From NCBI GenBank assembly GCA_965220365.1, contig OZ244823.1, positions 3,224,001 through 3,288,000 of the forward strand: DNA of 64,000 nucleotides, written 5' to 3'. The stretch comes from Bin80 sp965220365. GTDB taxonomy: Bacteria > Bacteroidota > Rhodothermia > Rhodothermales > Bin80. Positions 25,188 through 33,730 of the stretch are shown here, one piece after another. Position 1 is the first letter of the stretch. Every line of letters starts with the position of its first letter. The notes below the pieces were generated by a model. It ran no database searches, was not told the origin of the DNA, and was given only the letters and a program-made list of their open reading frames with translations. The translations under genes and the position numbers were made by a program.

Positions 25188-25727
25188 CTACATCATTGAC
25201 GATTCCTCACCATGTGGTGATTCTACGCCGCGCTTGAATAATGCCGCACCAATCGCACCCCCAATCAGTCCCATCAGGACTCCTCCAATGAATGCCATCA
25301 CTACCCAACCCCAGGTTACCATAATTCTGGTGATAGATTCCGCCTGCTCTGCCCCGGGAGCATCAAATGTACCGGCGTCACGCATCAACTCCAATGTTTC
25401 TTCGGGAGATGGGAGCACATTCAGCAGGACTAGTACCCATCCCAAGACTATCCCCGCCACAGCATATACGATCCCTGCGAGCGAACCGATTCCAACCCCT
25501 TGGCTTCCTTTCAGTGTTAATTCGTTTTCTGTGGCATAGTGCCAAACGGCAACGAGTCCACTGGTTAACATCACCATGCATCCAAGGATGTTGAATATTA
25601 TGCCCAGGACCGGGTTGGGATCTACAGGGCTAGTCGCCCCGGAAACATAGCCAGCTACTTGAAGAATCGTCCCTGTAACAGCGGCAACTAAACCACCAAC
25701 CAGAATGGATTGAGTTTTTGAAGGCAT
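25188..25727 (-). CDS. four-helix integral membrane protein, unknown
   Basis: A 179-residue protein with about four to five hydrophobic helices: ILVGGLVAAVTGTILQVAGYV, VLGIIFNILGCMVMLTSGLVAVWHY, IGSLAGIVYAVAGIVLGWVLVLLNVL and WGWVVMAFIGGVLMGLIGGAIGAAL, with glycine zippers in the last. The short soluble loop between helices (PSPEETLELMRDAGTF) is acidic. It resembles small membrane proteins of the DUF4199 type in layout only. Lies upstream of nothing obvious; the DUF2085 gene follows on the same strand after about 65 bases. Confidence 0.65.
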   Translation of the reverse strand: MPSKTQSILVGGLVAAVTGTILQVAGYVSGATSPVDPNPVLGIIFNILGCMVMLTSGLVAVWHYATENELTLKGSQGVGIGSLAGIVYAVAGIVLGWVLVLLNVLPSPEETLELMRDAGTFDAPGAEQAESITRIMVTWGWVVMAFIGGVLMGLIGGAIGAALFKRGVESPHGEESSMM

Positions 25728-25792
25728 CTAAATTGTGTTTGTTCGGTCTCAATAATAAGCAATTTCCGAATATGTTGGTAGGATCCAATTCC

Positions 25793-26233
25793 CTATGTCT
25801 CGCGCCATGCCATAGCTCGTGCAACCAGAACTCCGGCAACTATACCAAACATTGCTCCTGTGAGAAAGCGGCTTCCCGCCGAATTGTGCCAAATACCTAA
25901 GAGCTCCAGTCCCCAATCTAATGCCAGCGGCACCAGGGATGCAACCACGAATATACGTGCATTCCTACCACTCCAGCCCCGGCAAATCAGAGCAACAATT
26001 GGTCCTACAACCAGACCGATCAGGATTCCGTAGCACCGATGGCAGACAGCCAACTGAATGCCATCAACATGGGGAGAGCGTTCAGTGATCTGGTGACAGA
26101 ACGGATCAAATATGTGCATCATTGCCAATTGCAGCGGCTCACTGATCCATGGAGGGATGCTGGCCAGCGTCGGCAAAATCGCCATTAGTAAGAGAGAACC
26201 TACCCAAGCAGTTCCGTTTATACGAATTGTCAT
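25793..26233 (-). CDS. DUF2085 membrane protein
   Basis: A 146-residue inner-membrane protein. The DUF2085 signature is complete: PFCHQITERSPHVDGIQLAVCHRCYGILIGLVVG, where the Cys and His pairs (C-H-Q and C-H-R-C-Y-G) suggest a metal site at the membrane face. Three to four hydrophobic helices are present, including SLLLMAILPTLASIPP and ALDWGLELLGI. The biochemical role of the family is unknown. Its divergent promoter region contains the CIRCE-controlled groESL promoter. Confidence 0.85.
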   Translation of the reverse strand: MTIRINGTAWVGSLLLMAILPTLASIPPWISEPLQLAMMHIFDPFCHQITERSPHVDGIQLAVCHRCYGILIGLVVGPIVALICRGWSGRNARIFVVASLVPLALDWGLELLGIWHNSAGSRFLTGAMFGIVAGVLVARAMAWRET

Positions 26234-26413
26234 GCGTCAATTTGTCCTGATCTTTATGGTTACTTGGACAGCTTGGCACTTATATACGACTAATTCTGAC
26301 ATAGTTCATCATGGCATACAGTTTGCGCTGTCCCCTCACCTGAATGCGCAATGCATCTTGTTTGAAACATGTACATAATGTAACTCTGCAAAGATAAGCC
26401 TGCTGCATTCCTG

Positions 26414-26440
26414 TTAGCACTCACTAAGAGAGACTGCTAA
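26414..26440 (+). promoter_or_regulatory. CIRCE element upstream of groES
   Basis: TTAGCACTC at 26414-26422, nine bases, then GACTGCTAA at 26432-26440. The consensus is TTAGCACTC-N9-GAGTGCTAA, so only one base differs. This is the operator of the HrcA heat-shock repressor. It lies 48 bases before the groES start and gives heat-induced control of groESL. No hrcA gene is in the window. Confidence 0.95.
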
Positions 26441-26487
26441 CAACCAAACCTTTACTTTCTAACCAACAACTTGACCCTTAACCAATC

Positions 26488-26772
26488 ATGAATATTCAAC
26501 CACTTAGTGATCGTGTGGTCGTACAGGCGCAAGATGCTGAAGAGCAGACTGCCAGTGGCCTCTACATTCCAGACACGGCAAAAGAAAAACCCCAACGGGG
26601 AGTTGTTCTGTCTGTCGGTCCAGGCCGTGTCGAAAACGGCACCAAAATTGACATGACCGTCAAAGCCGGTGATGTTGTTCTGTATGGCAAGTACTCTGGA
26701 ACCGAGGTCACACTTGACGACCAGGAGTACATGATCATGCGAGAGAGCGATATCCTCGGCATCATCCAGTAA
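26488..26772 (+). CDS. groES: co-chaperonin GroES
   Basis: A 94-residue lid subunit of the GroEL chaperonin, cytoplasmic heptamer. The fold signatures are LSDRVVVQAQDAEEQTASGLYIPDTAKEKPQRGVV-type mobile loop (about residues 16-34) and GTEVTLDDQEYMIMRESDIL at the C-terminus. The length is standard. It is preceded by a CIRCE operator and followed 39 bases later by groEL, so the two form the usual heat-shock operon. Confidence 0.97.
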   Translation: MNIQPLSDRVVVQAQDAEEQTASGLYIPDTAKEKPQRGVVLSVGPGRVENGTKIDMTVKAGDVVLYGKYSGTEVTLDDQEYMIMRESDILGIIQ

Positions 26773-26811
26773 CGAATCCTTATACATCAATCTTAAACTC
26801 TTTTTAAACTC

Positions 26812-28467
26812 ATGGCAAAGCAAATTATTTTCGACGCTGACGCACGAGGTGCTCTCAAGCGTGGTGTTGATCAACTCGCGGGTGCTGTCAAAGTCACTCT
26901 TGGCCCCAAAGGCCGCAATGTTATTATCGAGAAAAAATTCGGGTCACCGACCGTTACCAAAGACGGTGTAACCGTCGCCAAAGAAGTCGAGCTTGAAGAC
27001 AAGCTCGAAAATGTCGGTGCCCAGATGGTCAAGGAAGTTGCTTCCAAGACCAGTGATGTTGCCGGCGACGGAACTACAACGGCTACCGTTCTCGCTCAGG
27101 CGATCATGACCGCTGGCCTCAAGAACGTGACGGCCGGTGCCAACCCGATGGACCTGAAGCGTGGTATTGACAAAGCTGTCGGTCAGGTCGTGGATCATCT
27201 CCGCTCACAGAGCCGCGATATTGAAGGTCGCAACGAGATTGCCCAGGTCGGTGCCATTAGCGCCAACAACGACGAAGCCATCGGCACCCTGATTGCAGAT
27301 GCTTTCGAGCGCGTTGGCAAGGATGGTGTGATTACCGTCGAAGAGGCCCGCGGCACAGAAACAACACTGGATGTGGTTGAGGGAATGCAGTTTGATCGTG
27401 GATACCTGTCTCCCTACTTCGTGACTGATCCTGATGACATGGAGACCGTCCTTGAGGATGCGCACCTGCTCATCTTCGACAAAAAAATCTCCGCAATGAA
27501 GGATCTGCTTCCCATCCTGGAGAAAATTGCACAGACCAGTTCTCCTCTTCTGGTGATCGCCGAAGATGTTGAAGGGGAAGCACTTGCAACGATGGTCGTG
27601 AACAAGCTGCGTGGCACCCTGCGTGTCGCTGCCGTCAAAGCCCCTGGCTTCGGAGACCGCAGAAAAGCAATGCTGGAAGACATTGCAATCCTTACAGGAG
27701 GCACCGTCATCAGCGAAGAAAAAGGCTATCGCCTCGAAAATGCAACACTGGATTACCTAGGAAAAGCCAAGCGTGTTGTGATTGACAAAGACACCACTGT
27801 CATTGTAGATGGTGCAGGTAGCACGGATCAGATCAAGGCCCGCACCAACCAGATCAGGCAGCAGATTGAGTCAACCACAAGTGACTATGATCGTGAGAAA
27901 CTGCAGGAGCGGCTTGCCAAGTTAAGTGGCGGTGTTGCTGTTCTCAAGATCGGTGCGGCAACCGAACCAGAGATGAAAGAGAAAAAAGCTCGCGTTGAAG
28001 ATGCATTGCATGCGACACGCGCAGCCATTGAAGAAGGGATCGTTCCTGGTGGTGGCGTTGCTCTGATTAGATCAATCAATGCACTTGATGAGGCTGCAGC
28101 GGACAACGAGGACCAGAAGATCGGTGTCAATATCGTTCGTCGTGCCCTCGAAGAGCCACTTCGCCAGATCTCCATAAACGCTGGAGTTGAAGGCTCTATT
28201 GTTGCTCAGAAAGTCAAGGAAGGCGAAGGGGACTTTGGTTATAATGCCCGCACAGAAGAGTATGAGACTCTCGTTAGTGCTGGTGTGATTGATCCCACCA
28301 AAGTTGTGCGCGCTGCCCTGGAAAATGCATCCTCCGTGAGTGGATTATTGCTGACGACCGAAACGGTCGTGGCTGATCGTCCCGAGAAGCCCGCTGCAGG
28401 CGGTGGAGATCATCATCCTGATCCCAGCGGTGGCATGGGTGGTATGGGCGGAGGAATGGGCTTCTAA
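26812..28467 (+). CDS. groEL: chaperonin GroEL
   Basis: A 551-residue ATP-dependent folding chaperonin. The nucleotide-binding motif VAGDGTTTATVLAQAI is intact, as are VKVTLGPKGRNVIIEK, GIDKAVGQVVDHL and KISAMKDLLPILEKI in the apical domain, and the C-terminal VVRAALENASSVSGLLLTTE. The tail is PAAGGGDHHPDPSGGMGGMG, where a His/Asp/Pro insert interrupts the usual Gly-Gly-Met repeat. It is the only GroEL in the window and follows groES. Confidence 0.97.
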   Translation: MAKQIIFDADARGALKRGVDQLAGAVKVTLGPKGRNVIIEKKFGSPTVTKDGVTVAKEVELEDKLENVGAQMVKEVASKTSDVAGDGTTTATVLAQAIMTAGLKNVTAGANPMDLKRGIDKAVGQVVDHLRSQSRDIEGRNEIAQVGAISANNDEAIGTLIADAFERVGKDGVITVEEARGTETTLDVVEGMQFDRGYLSPYFVTDPDDMETVLEDAHLLIFDKKISAMKDLLPILEKIAQTSSPLLVIAEDVEGEALATMVVNKLRGTLRVAAVKAPGFGDRRKAMLEDIAILTGGTVISEEKGYRLENATLDYLGKAKRVVIDKDTTVIVDGAGSTDQIKARTNQIRQQIESTTSDYDREKLQERLAKLSGGVAVLKIGAATEPEMKEKKARVEDALHATRAAIEEGIVPGGGVALIRSINALDEAAADNEDQKIGVNIVRRALEEPLRQISINAGVEGSIVAQKVKEGEGDFGYNARTEEYETLVSAGVIDPTKVVRAALENASSVSGLLLTTETVVADRPEKPAAGGGDHHPDPSGGMGGMGGGMGF

Positions 28468-28490
28468 CCCAAATTCTCACACAGTCCGAA

Positions 28491-28530
28491 GGGGGGCGGG
28501 GCCATTGGGCTTCGCCCCCTAACTTTTTTT
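28491..28530 (+). terminator. rho-independent terminator of groESL
   Basis: A GC-rich hairpin (GGGGGCG on the left arm near 28492 and CGCCCCC near 28513) is followed by a run of seven T (28524-28530). It lies 24 bases after groEL. The phosphoglucosamine mutase stop codon on the other strand lies within it at 28519-28521. Confidence 0.8.
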
Positions 28531-29889
28531 GTCCGATTCGATATCGCCCATGCACCACCTGGCAAGATCACTTGCCTCACGCTCGCTGGATCCCTCTGCG
28601 TAAATACGCACGATCGGCTCCGTATTGGACTTGCGAACATGAACCCAGCCATTCGGGAGGTTTATTTTTACCCCATCTACGGTTGAAATATCCTCATGCG
28701 CATGCCGCGAGGCAAACCGCCGAAGCACTTCATCTGGATCTGTCACCGTGATTTTGTTTTTCGAAATCACATACTGGGGTAAGGAGCGCCGATACTCTGA
28801 AAGTGTCACCTTCTGTTGAGCCAGATGCTGAAGGATGATTGCAGCGCCTGCGAGTGCATCCCGGCCATAATGGAGGTCTGGCAAAATCACCCCTCCATTA
28901 CCTTCTCCGCCAAGAATGGCTCCATATTGCTGCATCGTCTTCACAACATTAATCTCTCCCACTGCGGACCGGTACACGGGCATCCCATAGCGTGCTGCCA
29001 CATCATCAATCGCACGAGACGAAGACAGGTTGGTGGCATAGGGTCCACTGCGCCTCTGCCACAGAAAGTCCGCAGCGATCACCTGCGTCAATTCTTCGCT
29101 CACATAGTTGCCCTGATCATCAATCAGGGCCAGTCTGTCTGCATCCGGGTCTACCACCAGCCCCAGATCAGCATTCATCTCCTGAACATATTCCATCGTT
29201 TTTTGCAAGTGCTCAGGCAGGGGCTCTGCCGGGTGAGAAAACCGGCCCGTAACCTCACCATTGATCAACTGGACATCCTTCACCCCTAATCGCTTCAATA
29301 GCGGTGGCAATGCTAATGCACCGACCGAATTAATCCCATCCACCACAACCGTATAGCCCATGGCTTCAATGGCATCCGGCTGACAGTATGGCAGGTCTAG
29401 GATCGCATCAATATGCCTCGGAATATATTCAGCAGTACGTATCCCCCCTGGCTGGGCCTCCCGATGCATTGGTACTTCTGGCTGCTGTGCCATGTCCATC
29501 ACGATCCTCCCTTCTTCCGATGACAAAAACTCGCTCTTCTCATTGAGCAGTTTCAGCGCATTCCAATCTTCAGGATTATGAGAGGCGCTTAATATGATCC
29601 CCCCACGCGCCTCTTCGAACAGGACGGCCATTGCAACCGTTGGGGTGGGAGCCAGCCCAATATCAATCACCTCAATCCCAAGACTGCGGAGTGTTGCTAC
29701 GACAATCTGAGAGCATACCTCCCCAGAGATACGTGCATCCCGGCCCACGACGACACGTCGAGGAAGGCGGTTCGGCTGATTCAAACAAAATGTACCGAAA
29801 GCCAAACTGTAGCGCACGAGGACCAATGCATCCAGGCCAGCACCATAGATCCCCCTGATTCCAGAAATTGATTCAATGAGTGTTCTCAT
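28519..29889 (-). CDS. glmM: phosphoglucosamine mutase / phosphohexomutase
   Basis: A 456-residue alpha-D-phosphohexomutase. Four domain signatures are intact: SGIRGIYG near the N-terminus, the catalytic-Ser loop GGIILSASHNPEDWNALKLL, the metal-binding loop LVVDPDADRLALIDDQG, the sugar-binding loop GEGNGGVILPDLHYGRDA and the phosphate-binding loop VRKSNTEPIVRIYAE. It most likely interconverts glucosamine 6- and 1-phosphate for UDP-GlcNAc and peptidoglycan; a phosphomannomutase role cannot be excluded without a phylogeny. Confidence 0.88.
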   Translation of the reverse strand: MRTLIESISGIRGIYGAGLDALVLVRYSLAFGTFCLNQPNRLPRRVVVGRDARISGEVCSQIVVATLRSLGIEVIDIGLAPTPTVAMAVLFEEARGGIILSASHNPEDWNALKLLNEKSEFLSSEEGRIVMDMAQQPEVPMHREAQPGGIRTAEYIPRHIDAILDLPYCQPDAIEAMGYTVVVDGINSVGALALPPLLKRLGVKDVQLINGEVTGRFSHPAEPLPEHLQKTMEYVQEMNADLGLVVDPDADRLALIDDQGNYVSEELTQVIAADFLWQRRSGPYATNLSSSRAIDDVAARYGMPVYRSAVGEINVVKTMQQYGAILGGEGNGGVILPDLHYGRDALAGAAIILQHLAQQKVTLSEYRRSLPQYVISKNKITVTDPDEVLRRFASRHAHEDISTVDGVKINLPNGWVHVRKSNTEPIVRIYAEGSSEREASDLARWCMGDIESDKKS

Positions 29890-29964
29890 GAGCCATCTTT
29901 GAGTTCATCGCAATGGAACAGAATAACGGTGGTTTGGGTTGCCTAGGGCTGGATTTTTTTAATC

Positions 29965-30903
29965 ATGGTCACATCCTCAAGTACGCTATACCCCCGTCGG
30001 CGGTATCACTACGCAGCAAGTGGACTAATTCTTTGCCTCATCCTCGTCAGTTGGGGAGGAGTGGTAACCAGTATTGAGGCTGGCCTTGCCGTTCCTGACT
30101 GGCCTACTTCCTTCGGCTCCTATGACCCACTGGCCACAGGATACAGCGATCCTGCAGATCCAGATGCACGATGGTGGCAGGTTGGCCCCATTTTGGCGGA
30201 GCACGGACACAGGTTGCTGGGCGCTCTGGTAGGCCTATGGGTCGTCGGACTTGCACTATGGACGCTGATCGGAGATTCACGGCTCTGGGTTCGCATTGTA
30301 GCTGTATCCGCGGTTGGCCTCGTAGTCGCACAGGGAATCCTTGGGGGACTCCGCGTAATCTGGACCTCTATGGATCTGGCGGTAGTCCATGCAATGGGAG
30401 CACAGCTTTTTTTCTGTACCGCAGCTGCCCTGACACTTTTTAATTCGCGAATGTGGCTTGAACACTCCATTGAGAGTTCACCGGAAATCAGTCGCCTGCG
30501 TGCCCTGACAATTGCTACCGCAGCAGCTGTTTATATACAGATTCTACTGGGTGCCCTACTCCGACATCCCGGTGGCGGTGTGGATCTGACTTTTGTAGCC
30601 ATTCATGCTTCGGGAAGTGTTGTTGCATTATCTTTAGTCATTGCGACCTGCGGATATATCCGAGAGTACTTTGATGACAAACCAATTCTGAATCGTGGAG
30701 CTTGGTGGATGTTGATCAGTCTGGGCGTACAAATGGTTCTGGGGATGGTTACTCTGACTGTACTTCTTTTCGATTCCGGGCAAGGCACCCGGAGTTTGGT
30801 CCAAGTCCTACTTTCGTCATCTCATCTGGTAGTTGGAACAATTCTAATGGGCAGTTGCGCTTGCGTGATGCTTGGAACCTTGAGGTTGCAAGGTGAACAG
30901 TAA
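29965..30903 (+). CDS. ctaA: heme A synthase (COX15/CtaA family)
   Basis: A 312-residue polytopic membrane enzyme that oxidises heme O to heme A for cytochrome c oxidase. Eight helices are predicted; the four conserved His lie in the helices: AEHGHRLLGALVGL (H near 76-78), AVVHAMGAQLFF, FVAIHASGSVVALSL and SSSHLVVGTIL. VTSIEAGLAVPDWPTSFG after the first helix is the family signature. It overlaps the ctaB gene by 11 bases, so the two act in sequence on heme. Confidence 0.92.
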   Translation: MVTSSSTLYPRRRYHYAASGLILCLILVSWGGVVTSIEAGLAVPDWPTSFGSYDPLATGYSDPADPDARWWQVGPILAEHGHRLLGALVGLWVVGLALWTLIGDSRLWVRIVAVSAVGLVVAQGILGGLRVIWTSMDLAVVHAMGAQLFFCTAAALTLFNSRMWLEHSIESSPEISRLRALTIATAAAVYIQILLGALLRHPGGGVDLTFVAIHASGSVVALSLVIATCGYIREYFDDKPILNRGAWWMLISLGVQMVLGMVTLTVLLFDSGQGTRSLVQVLLSSSHLVVGTILMGSCACVMLGTLRLQGEQ

Positions 30904-31819
30904 TACTTTTCTTTCCGAAGAAGCTGCGGAACTCCGTCTTCTGCGGCCAGGGGCGGGCCCGATTTCGACTCTTCAGGACTACTGGGAGTTGGTCAAGCCG
31001 GAAATTACTTTTCAGGTCGTACTGGCTGCCTTGGCCGGATTCATTTTAGGGACCACTGGAAGCCCGAGTCCGTCCTTACTGATACTGACCTTGGCTGGAA
31101 CCGCGTTTGCGAGCGCTGGAGGCGGCGTACTGAATCACTATATAGAGCGACATAATGATGCACTGATGCGCCGCACTGCCCAACGGCCATTACCTTCCGG
31201 GCGAATCAACCCGGGGATTGCACTCGCTTTTGGAATTATACTGGTGATTGCCGGACTCACTTTGCTCTGGTGGGTAAATCTAACGACACTGCTCCTGGCA
31301 GCATTGACCATTGTTCTGTATCTGTTTGCCTACACCCCGCTCAAACGCCGCACAACCTACAATACCTTGATTGGAACGATCCCCGGGGCACTACCTGCCT
31401 TAGGGGGATATACAGCTGCTACGGGGACGGTTGGCACTGCTGGCTGGATCCTTTTTGGGATGTTTGCACTCTGGCAAATTCCTCACTTTCTGGCTCTTGC
31501 CTGGATGTATCGTAAGGATTATGCACGCGGAGGCCACGCGATGCTCCCCGCTAAAAATCCAGAAGCAAAAGCAACGGCTCACCGAATCCTCGCTTACAGC
31601 ATCCTGTTATTGGGGACCAGCCTTTTATTATCCCTCCTGGATTACACCGGATGGATCTACCTGGCAATCATCATTCCTGCAGGGATTGGCTTTATCTGGC
31701 CCTCCATCGGCTTTTACCAAAAACAGACTGCAGTACAGGCACGCCGAGTGCTCTTAGCCAGCATTATCTATGTACCGATCCTGGTCGCCGCAATCACGGC
31801 CGATCACTGGTTGCCGTAG
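30893..31819 (+). CDS. ctaB: protoheme IX farnesyltransferase (heme O synthase)
   Basis: A UbiA-superfamily membrane prenyltransferase of 308 residues that adds farnesyl to heme B. The first Asp-rich motif region is NHYIERHNDALMRRTAQRPLPSGR, where the first Asp of the usual D-x3-D is replaced by Glu. VNLTTLLLAALTIVLYLFAYTPLKRRTTYNT and IPHFLALAWMYRKDYARGGHAMLP are the family motifs of the second half. Its ATG lies within the last codons of ctaA, so translation is coupled. It produces the substrate of CtaA. Confidence 0.92.
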   Translation: MNSNTFLSEEAAELRLLRPGAGPISTLQDYWELVKPEITFQVVLAALAGFILGTTGSPSPSLLILTLAGTAFASAGGGVLNHYIERHNDALMRRTAQRPLPSGRINPGIALAFGIILVIAGLTLLWWVNLTTLLLAALTIVLYLFAYTPLKRRTTYNTLIGTIPGALPALGGYTAATGTVGTAGWILFGMFALWQIPHFLALAWMYRKDYARGGHAMLPAKNPEAKATAHRILAYSILLLGTSLLLSLLDYTGWIYLAIIIPAGIGFIWPSIGFYQKQTAVQARRVLLASIIYVPILVAAITADHWLP

Positions 31820-31820
31820 G

Positions 31821-32237
31821 CTACTCGATCCGACGCCAAACCTCTTCCAGGCGATACCCGCTTGGAAATTCACCCACATGGTACCACAGGTCGCCGACAA
31901 CACGAGCAGAAAAACGCAGGGCTACACCAACCAGGGCTTCACTGGTATGGTACTCCAGGTACTCCGTATACAGCGTATCATCTTCCAAGGTATACCTACC
32001 TCCTCCGGCCAGAACTTCTGCGCCGTTGGCCGACTGATATCCCCAAGAAAAATGTGTGGAATTCAGAATTTTTATTGATGGCGGAACATTGAGCGTGATG
32101 ATTACCGTATCTGGATAAACAGAACGTTGGGATACAATGCGCCAACTTCCTTCTAAATGATTGGCAGGTGCCTGCGCCAAAACCGCCGGACTTGCCAAAA
32201 GGGCGATGAAAAGCAATAGAGTTGATGCTTGTTTCAT
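31821..32237 (-). CDS. exported lipocalin-like protein
   Basis: A 138-residue protein with a signal peptide (TLLLFIALLASPAVLAQ) and a compact beta-rich fold of lipocalin type: NHLEGSWRIVSQ (the G-x-W motif), FSWGYQSANGAEVLAGGGRYTLEDDTLYTEYLEYHT, ALRFSARVVGDLWYHVGE and GYRLEEVWRRIE. Periplasmic or outer-membrane-associated; the ligand is unknown. I start at 32237 rather than at 32504 because this gives a proper signal peptide and avoids the rlmN frame. Confidence 0.75.
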   Translation of the reverse strand: MKQASTLLLFIALLASPAVLAQAPANHLEGSWRIVSQRSVYPDTVIITLNVPPSIKILNSTHFSWGYQSANGAEVLAGGGRYTLEDDTLYTEYLEYHTSEALVGVALRFSARVVGDLWYHVGEFPSGYRLEEVWRRIE

Positions 32238-32287
32238 GATCGTATGGATCTTAAGATTTACTATCAAGGTAACGTTCCCCATTGTAA

Positions 32288-33385
32288 TTGTCAAACGTTT
32301 TGAGAGAGAGTAATATACAACCTCCTGTGGATCTACGGGCCTTATCTCTGGCTGAGCTCGAGAAATGGATTGCTGAGCTTGGAGAGCCGAACTGGCGGGC
32401 ACACCAAGTCCTGCGATGGATGTACTCTGCAAAAAAAGCAGACTCATTTGCATCGATGACCAATCTCCCGGCATCACTTCGGGAGACCCTGGCAAAAAAC
32501 GCATGCATGGAGCGATTACAGCTCCAGACGCTCCTCACGGCAAAGGATCAGACGGTAAAAGCTCTTATGCAGCTACCTTCCGGGAGGAAAATTGAGACCG
32601 TCCTAATCCCAAGCCTGGATTCCGATGGGAGTGCGTATCGGCTGACTGTATGCGTTTCGAGTCAGGTGGGCTGTGCAATGGGGTGTACATTTTGTGCGAC
32701 GGGCAGAATGGGATTTCAGGAAAACCTGACCTGCGGTCAGATTGTGGACCAGGTGAGTTCGATGCGTGAGATAGCCCACGAGCGTTTTGGCCGGGATATT
32801 TCGAATGTGGTTTTCATGGGCATGGGCGAGCCACTTCTGAACTATAATGCAGTTCTGGCCAGCCTGGAAATTCTGACCCATCCAGATGCGATTGAGCTTT
32901 CGCCCAAGCGAATCACCGTCTCCACTGTTGGCCTTGCACGCCGCATCCGCGATCTGGCTAATGATGCTCCGAAGATCGGCTTGGCGGTTTCCTTGCACGC
33001 CCCCGATGAATCGAAGCGCTCCAGTATTATGCCCATCAATCGCAGTGAAGCCACGGACCTTGCCGCACTAGAATCTGCCATGAAATACCATACGACTACG
33101 ACGGGACGCCCACTCACATTTGAATACTGCCTGTTTCGGGGGTTTAATGACTCAGACAGTGACGCTCGTGCCTTGGCCCGACTCTGTCATAGAGTCCGGG
33201 CAAAAGTAAATCTGATTATGTACAACAGCGTTCCTGGAATTGGCTTCGAGCGCACGAGCGAAGCGCGTCTGAATAAGTTTATGGCGCGCTTATCAGCACG
33301 GAACGTCACGGTCACCGTGCGACGGAGTCGGGGAGCAGACATCGCCGCTGCCTGCGGACAGCTCGCCAATCAGGCTGGCACGTAG
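32288..33385 (+). CDS. rlmN: 23S rRNA (adenine-2503-C2)-methyltransferase
   Basis: A radical-SAM enzyme of 365 residues that methylates A2503 of 23S rRNA and A37 of some tRNAs. The 4Fe-4S loop is CAMGCTFCATGRMGF, the motif FMGMGEPLLNYNAV follows, and the two catalytic cysteines are VSSQVGC and the C-terminal ADIAAACGQLA. It appears to start at a TTG (32288); an ATG is not available before the family N-terminus. It is the last core gene before the accessory region at 33.5-41 kb. Confidence 0.95.
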   Translation: MSNVLRESNIQPPVDLRALSLAELEKWIAELGEPNWRAHQVLRWMYSAKKADSFASMTNLPASLRETLAKNACMERLQLQTLLTAKDQTVKALMQLPSGRKIETVLIPSLDSDGSAYRLTVCVSSQVGCAMGCTFCATGRMGFQENLTCGQIVDQVSSMREIAHERFGRDISNVVFMGMGEPLLNYNAVLASLEILTHPDAIELSPKRITVSTVGLARRIRDLANDAPKIGLAVSLHAPDESKRSSIMPINRSEATDLAALESAMKYHTTTTGRPLTFEYCLFRGFNDSDSDARALARLCHRVRAKVNLIMYNSVPGIGFERTSEARLNKFMARLSARNVTVTVRRSRGADIAAACGQLANQAGT

Positions 33386-33520
33386 CATAACCACTAAGGA
33401 TTCGCTATCTAACGAGGCAATCTAAACGGACCATCTAATAGGGAACGAGCTATGTTCAGATACTTGGTTTGCACCTGAAAATCATTCACCATGATCAATA
33501 GCAAAGACTTTCAGCTCGGA
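33386..33520. other. intergenic, nothing supported
   Basis: A short stretch after rlmN and before the coding-like minus-strand stretch downstream of the STAND-like gene. I see no gene. Confidence 0.4.
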
Positions 33521-33730
33521 TCATGAGGTTGAGACGGGTCTGCTTTTGATCTTCGTTTCGAGATCCGGGATGACATATGGGTCAACAATGTCGAGTATTT
33601 CATGGATGTGCGAGCGCACTTTGTCAGGGCTAGGAGGATGTGCCACAGCGGAGGTGAGGCAATGACTTGCCAGAGTGTCTTGAACTGTATAAATGATGGG
33701 ACCACACTTAATCTTTAACTCTACGGTGAT
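33521..33730 (-). pseudogene. coding-like stretch without a start codon, downstream of the STAND-like gene
   Basis: On the minus strand a frame of about 69 codons, shifted relative to the neighbouring gene and opening just after a TGA at 33731-33733, reads ELKIKCGPIIYTVQDTLASH and VRSHIHEILDIVDPYVIPDL, and ends with TGA at 33521-33523. It has coding character but no ATG, GTG or TTG ahead of its main body. It could be an exon-like 3' remnant, or the true C-terminus of the large NTPase reached by a frameshift. Confidence 0.35.
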
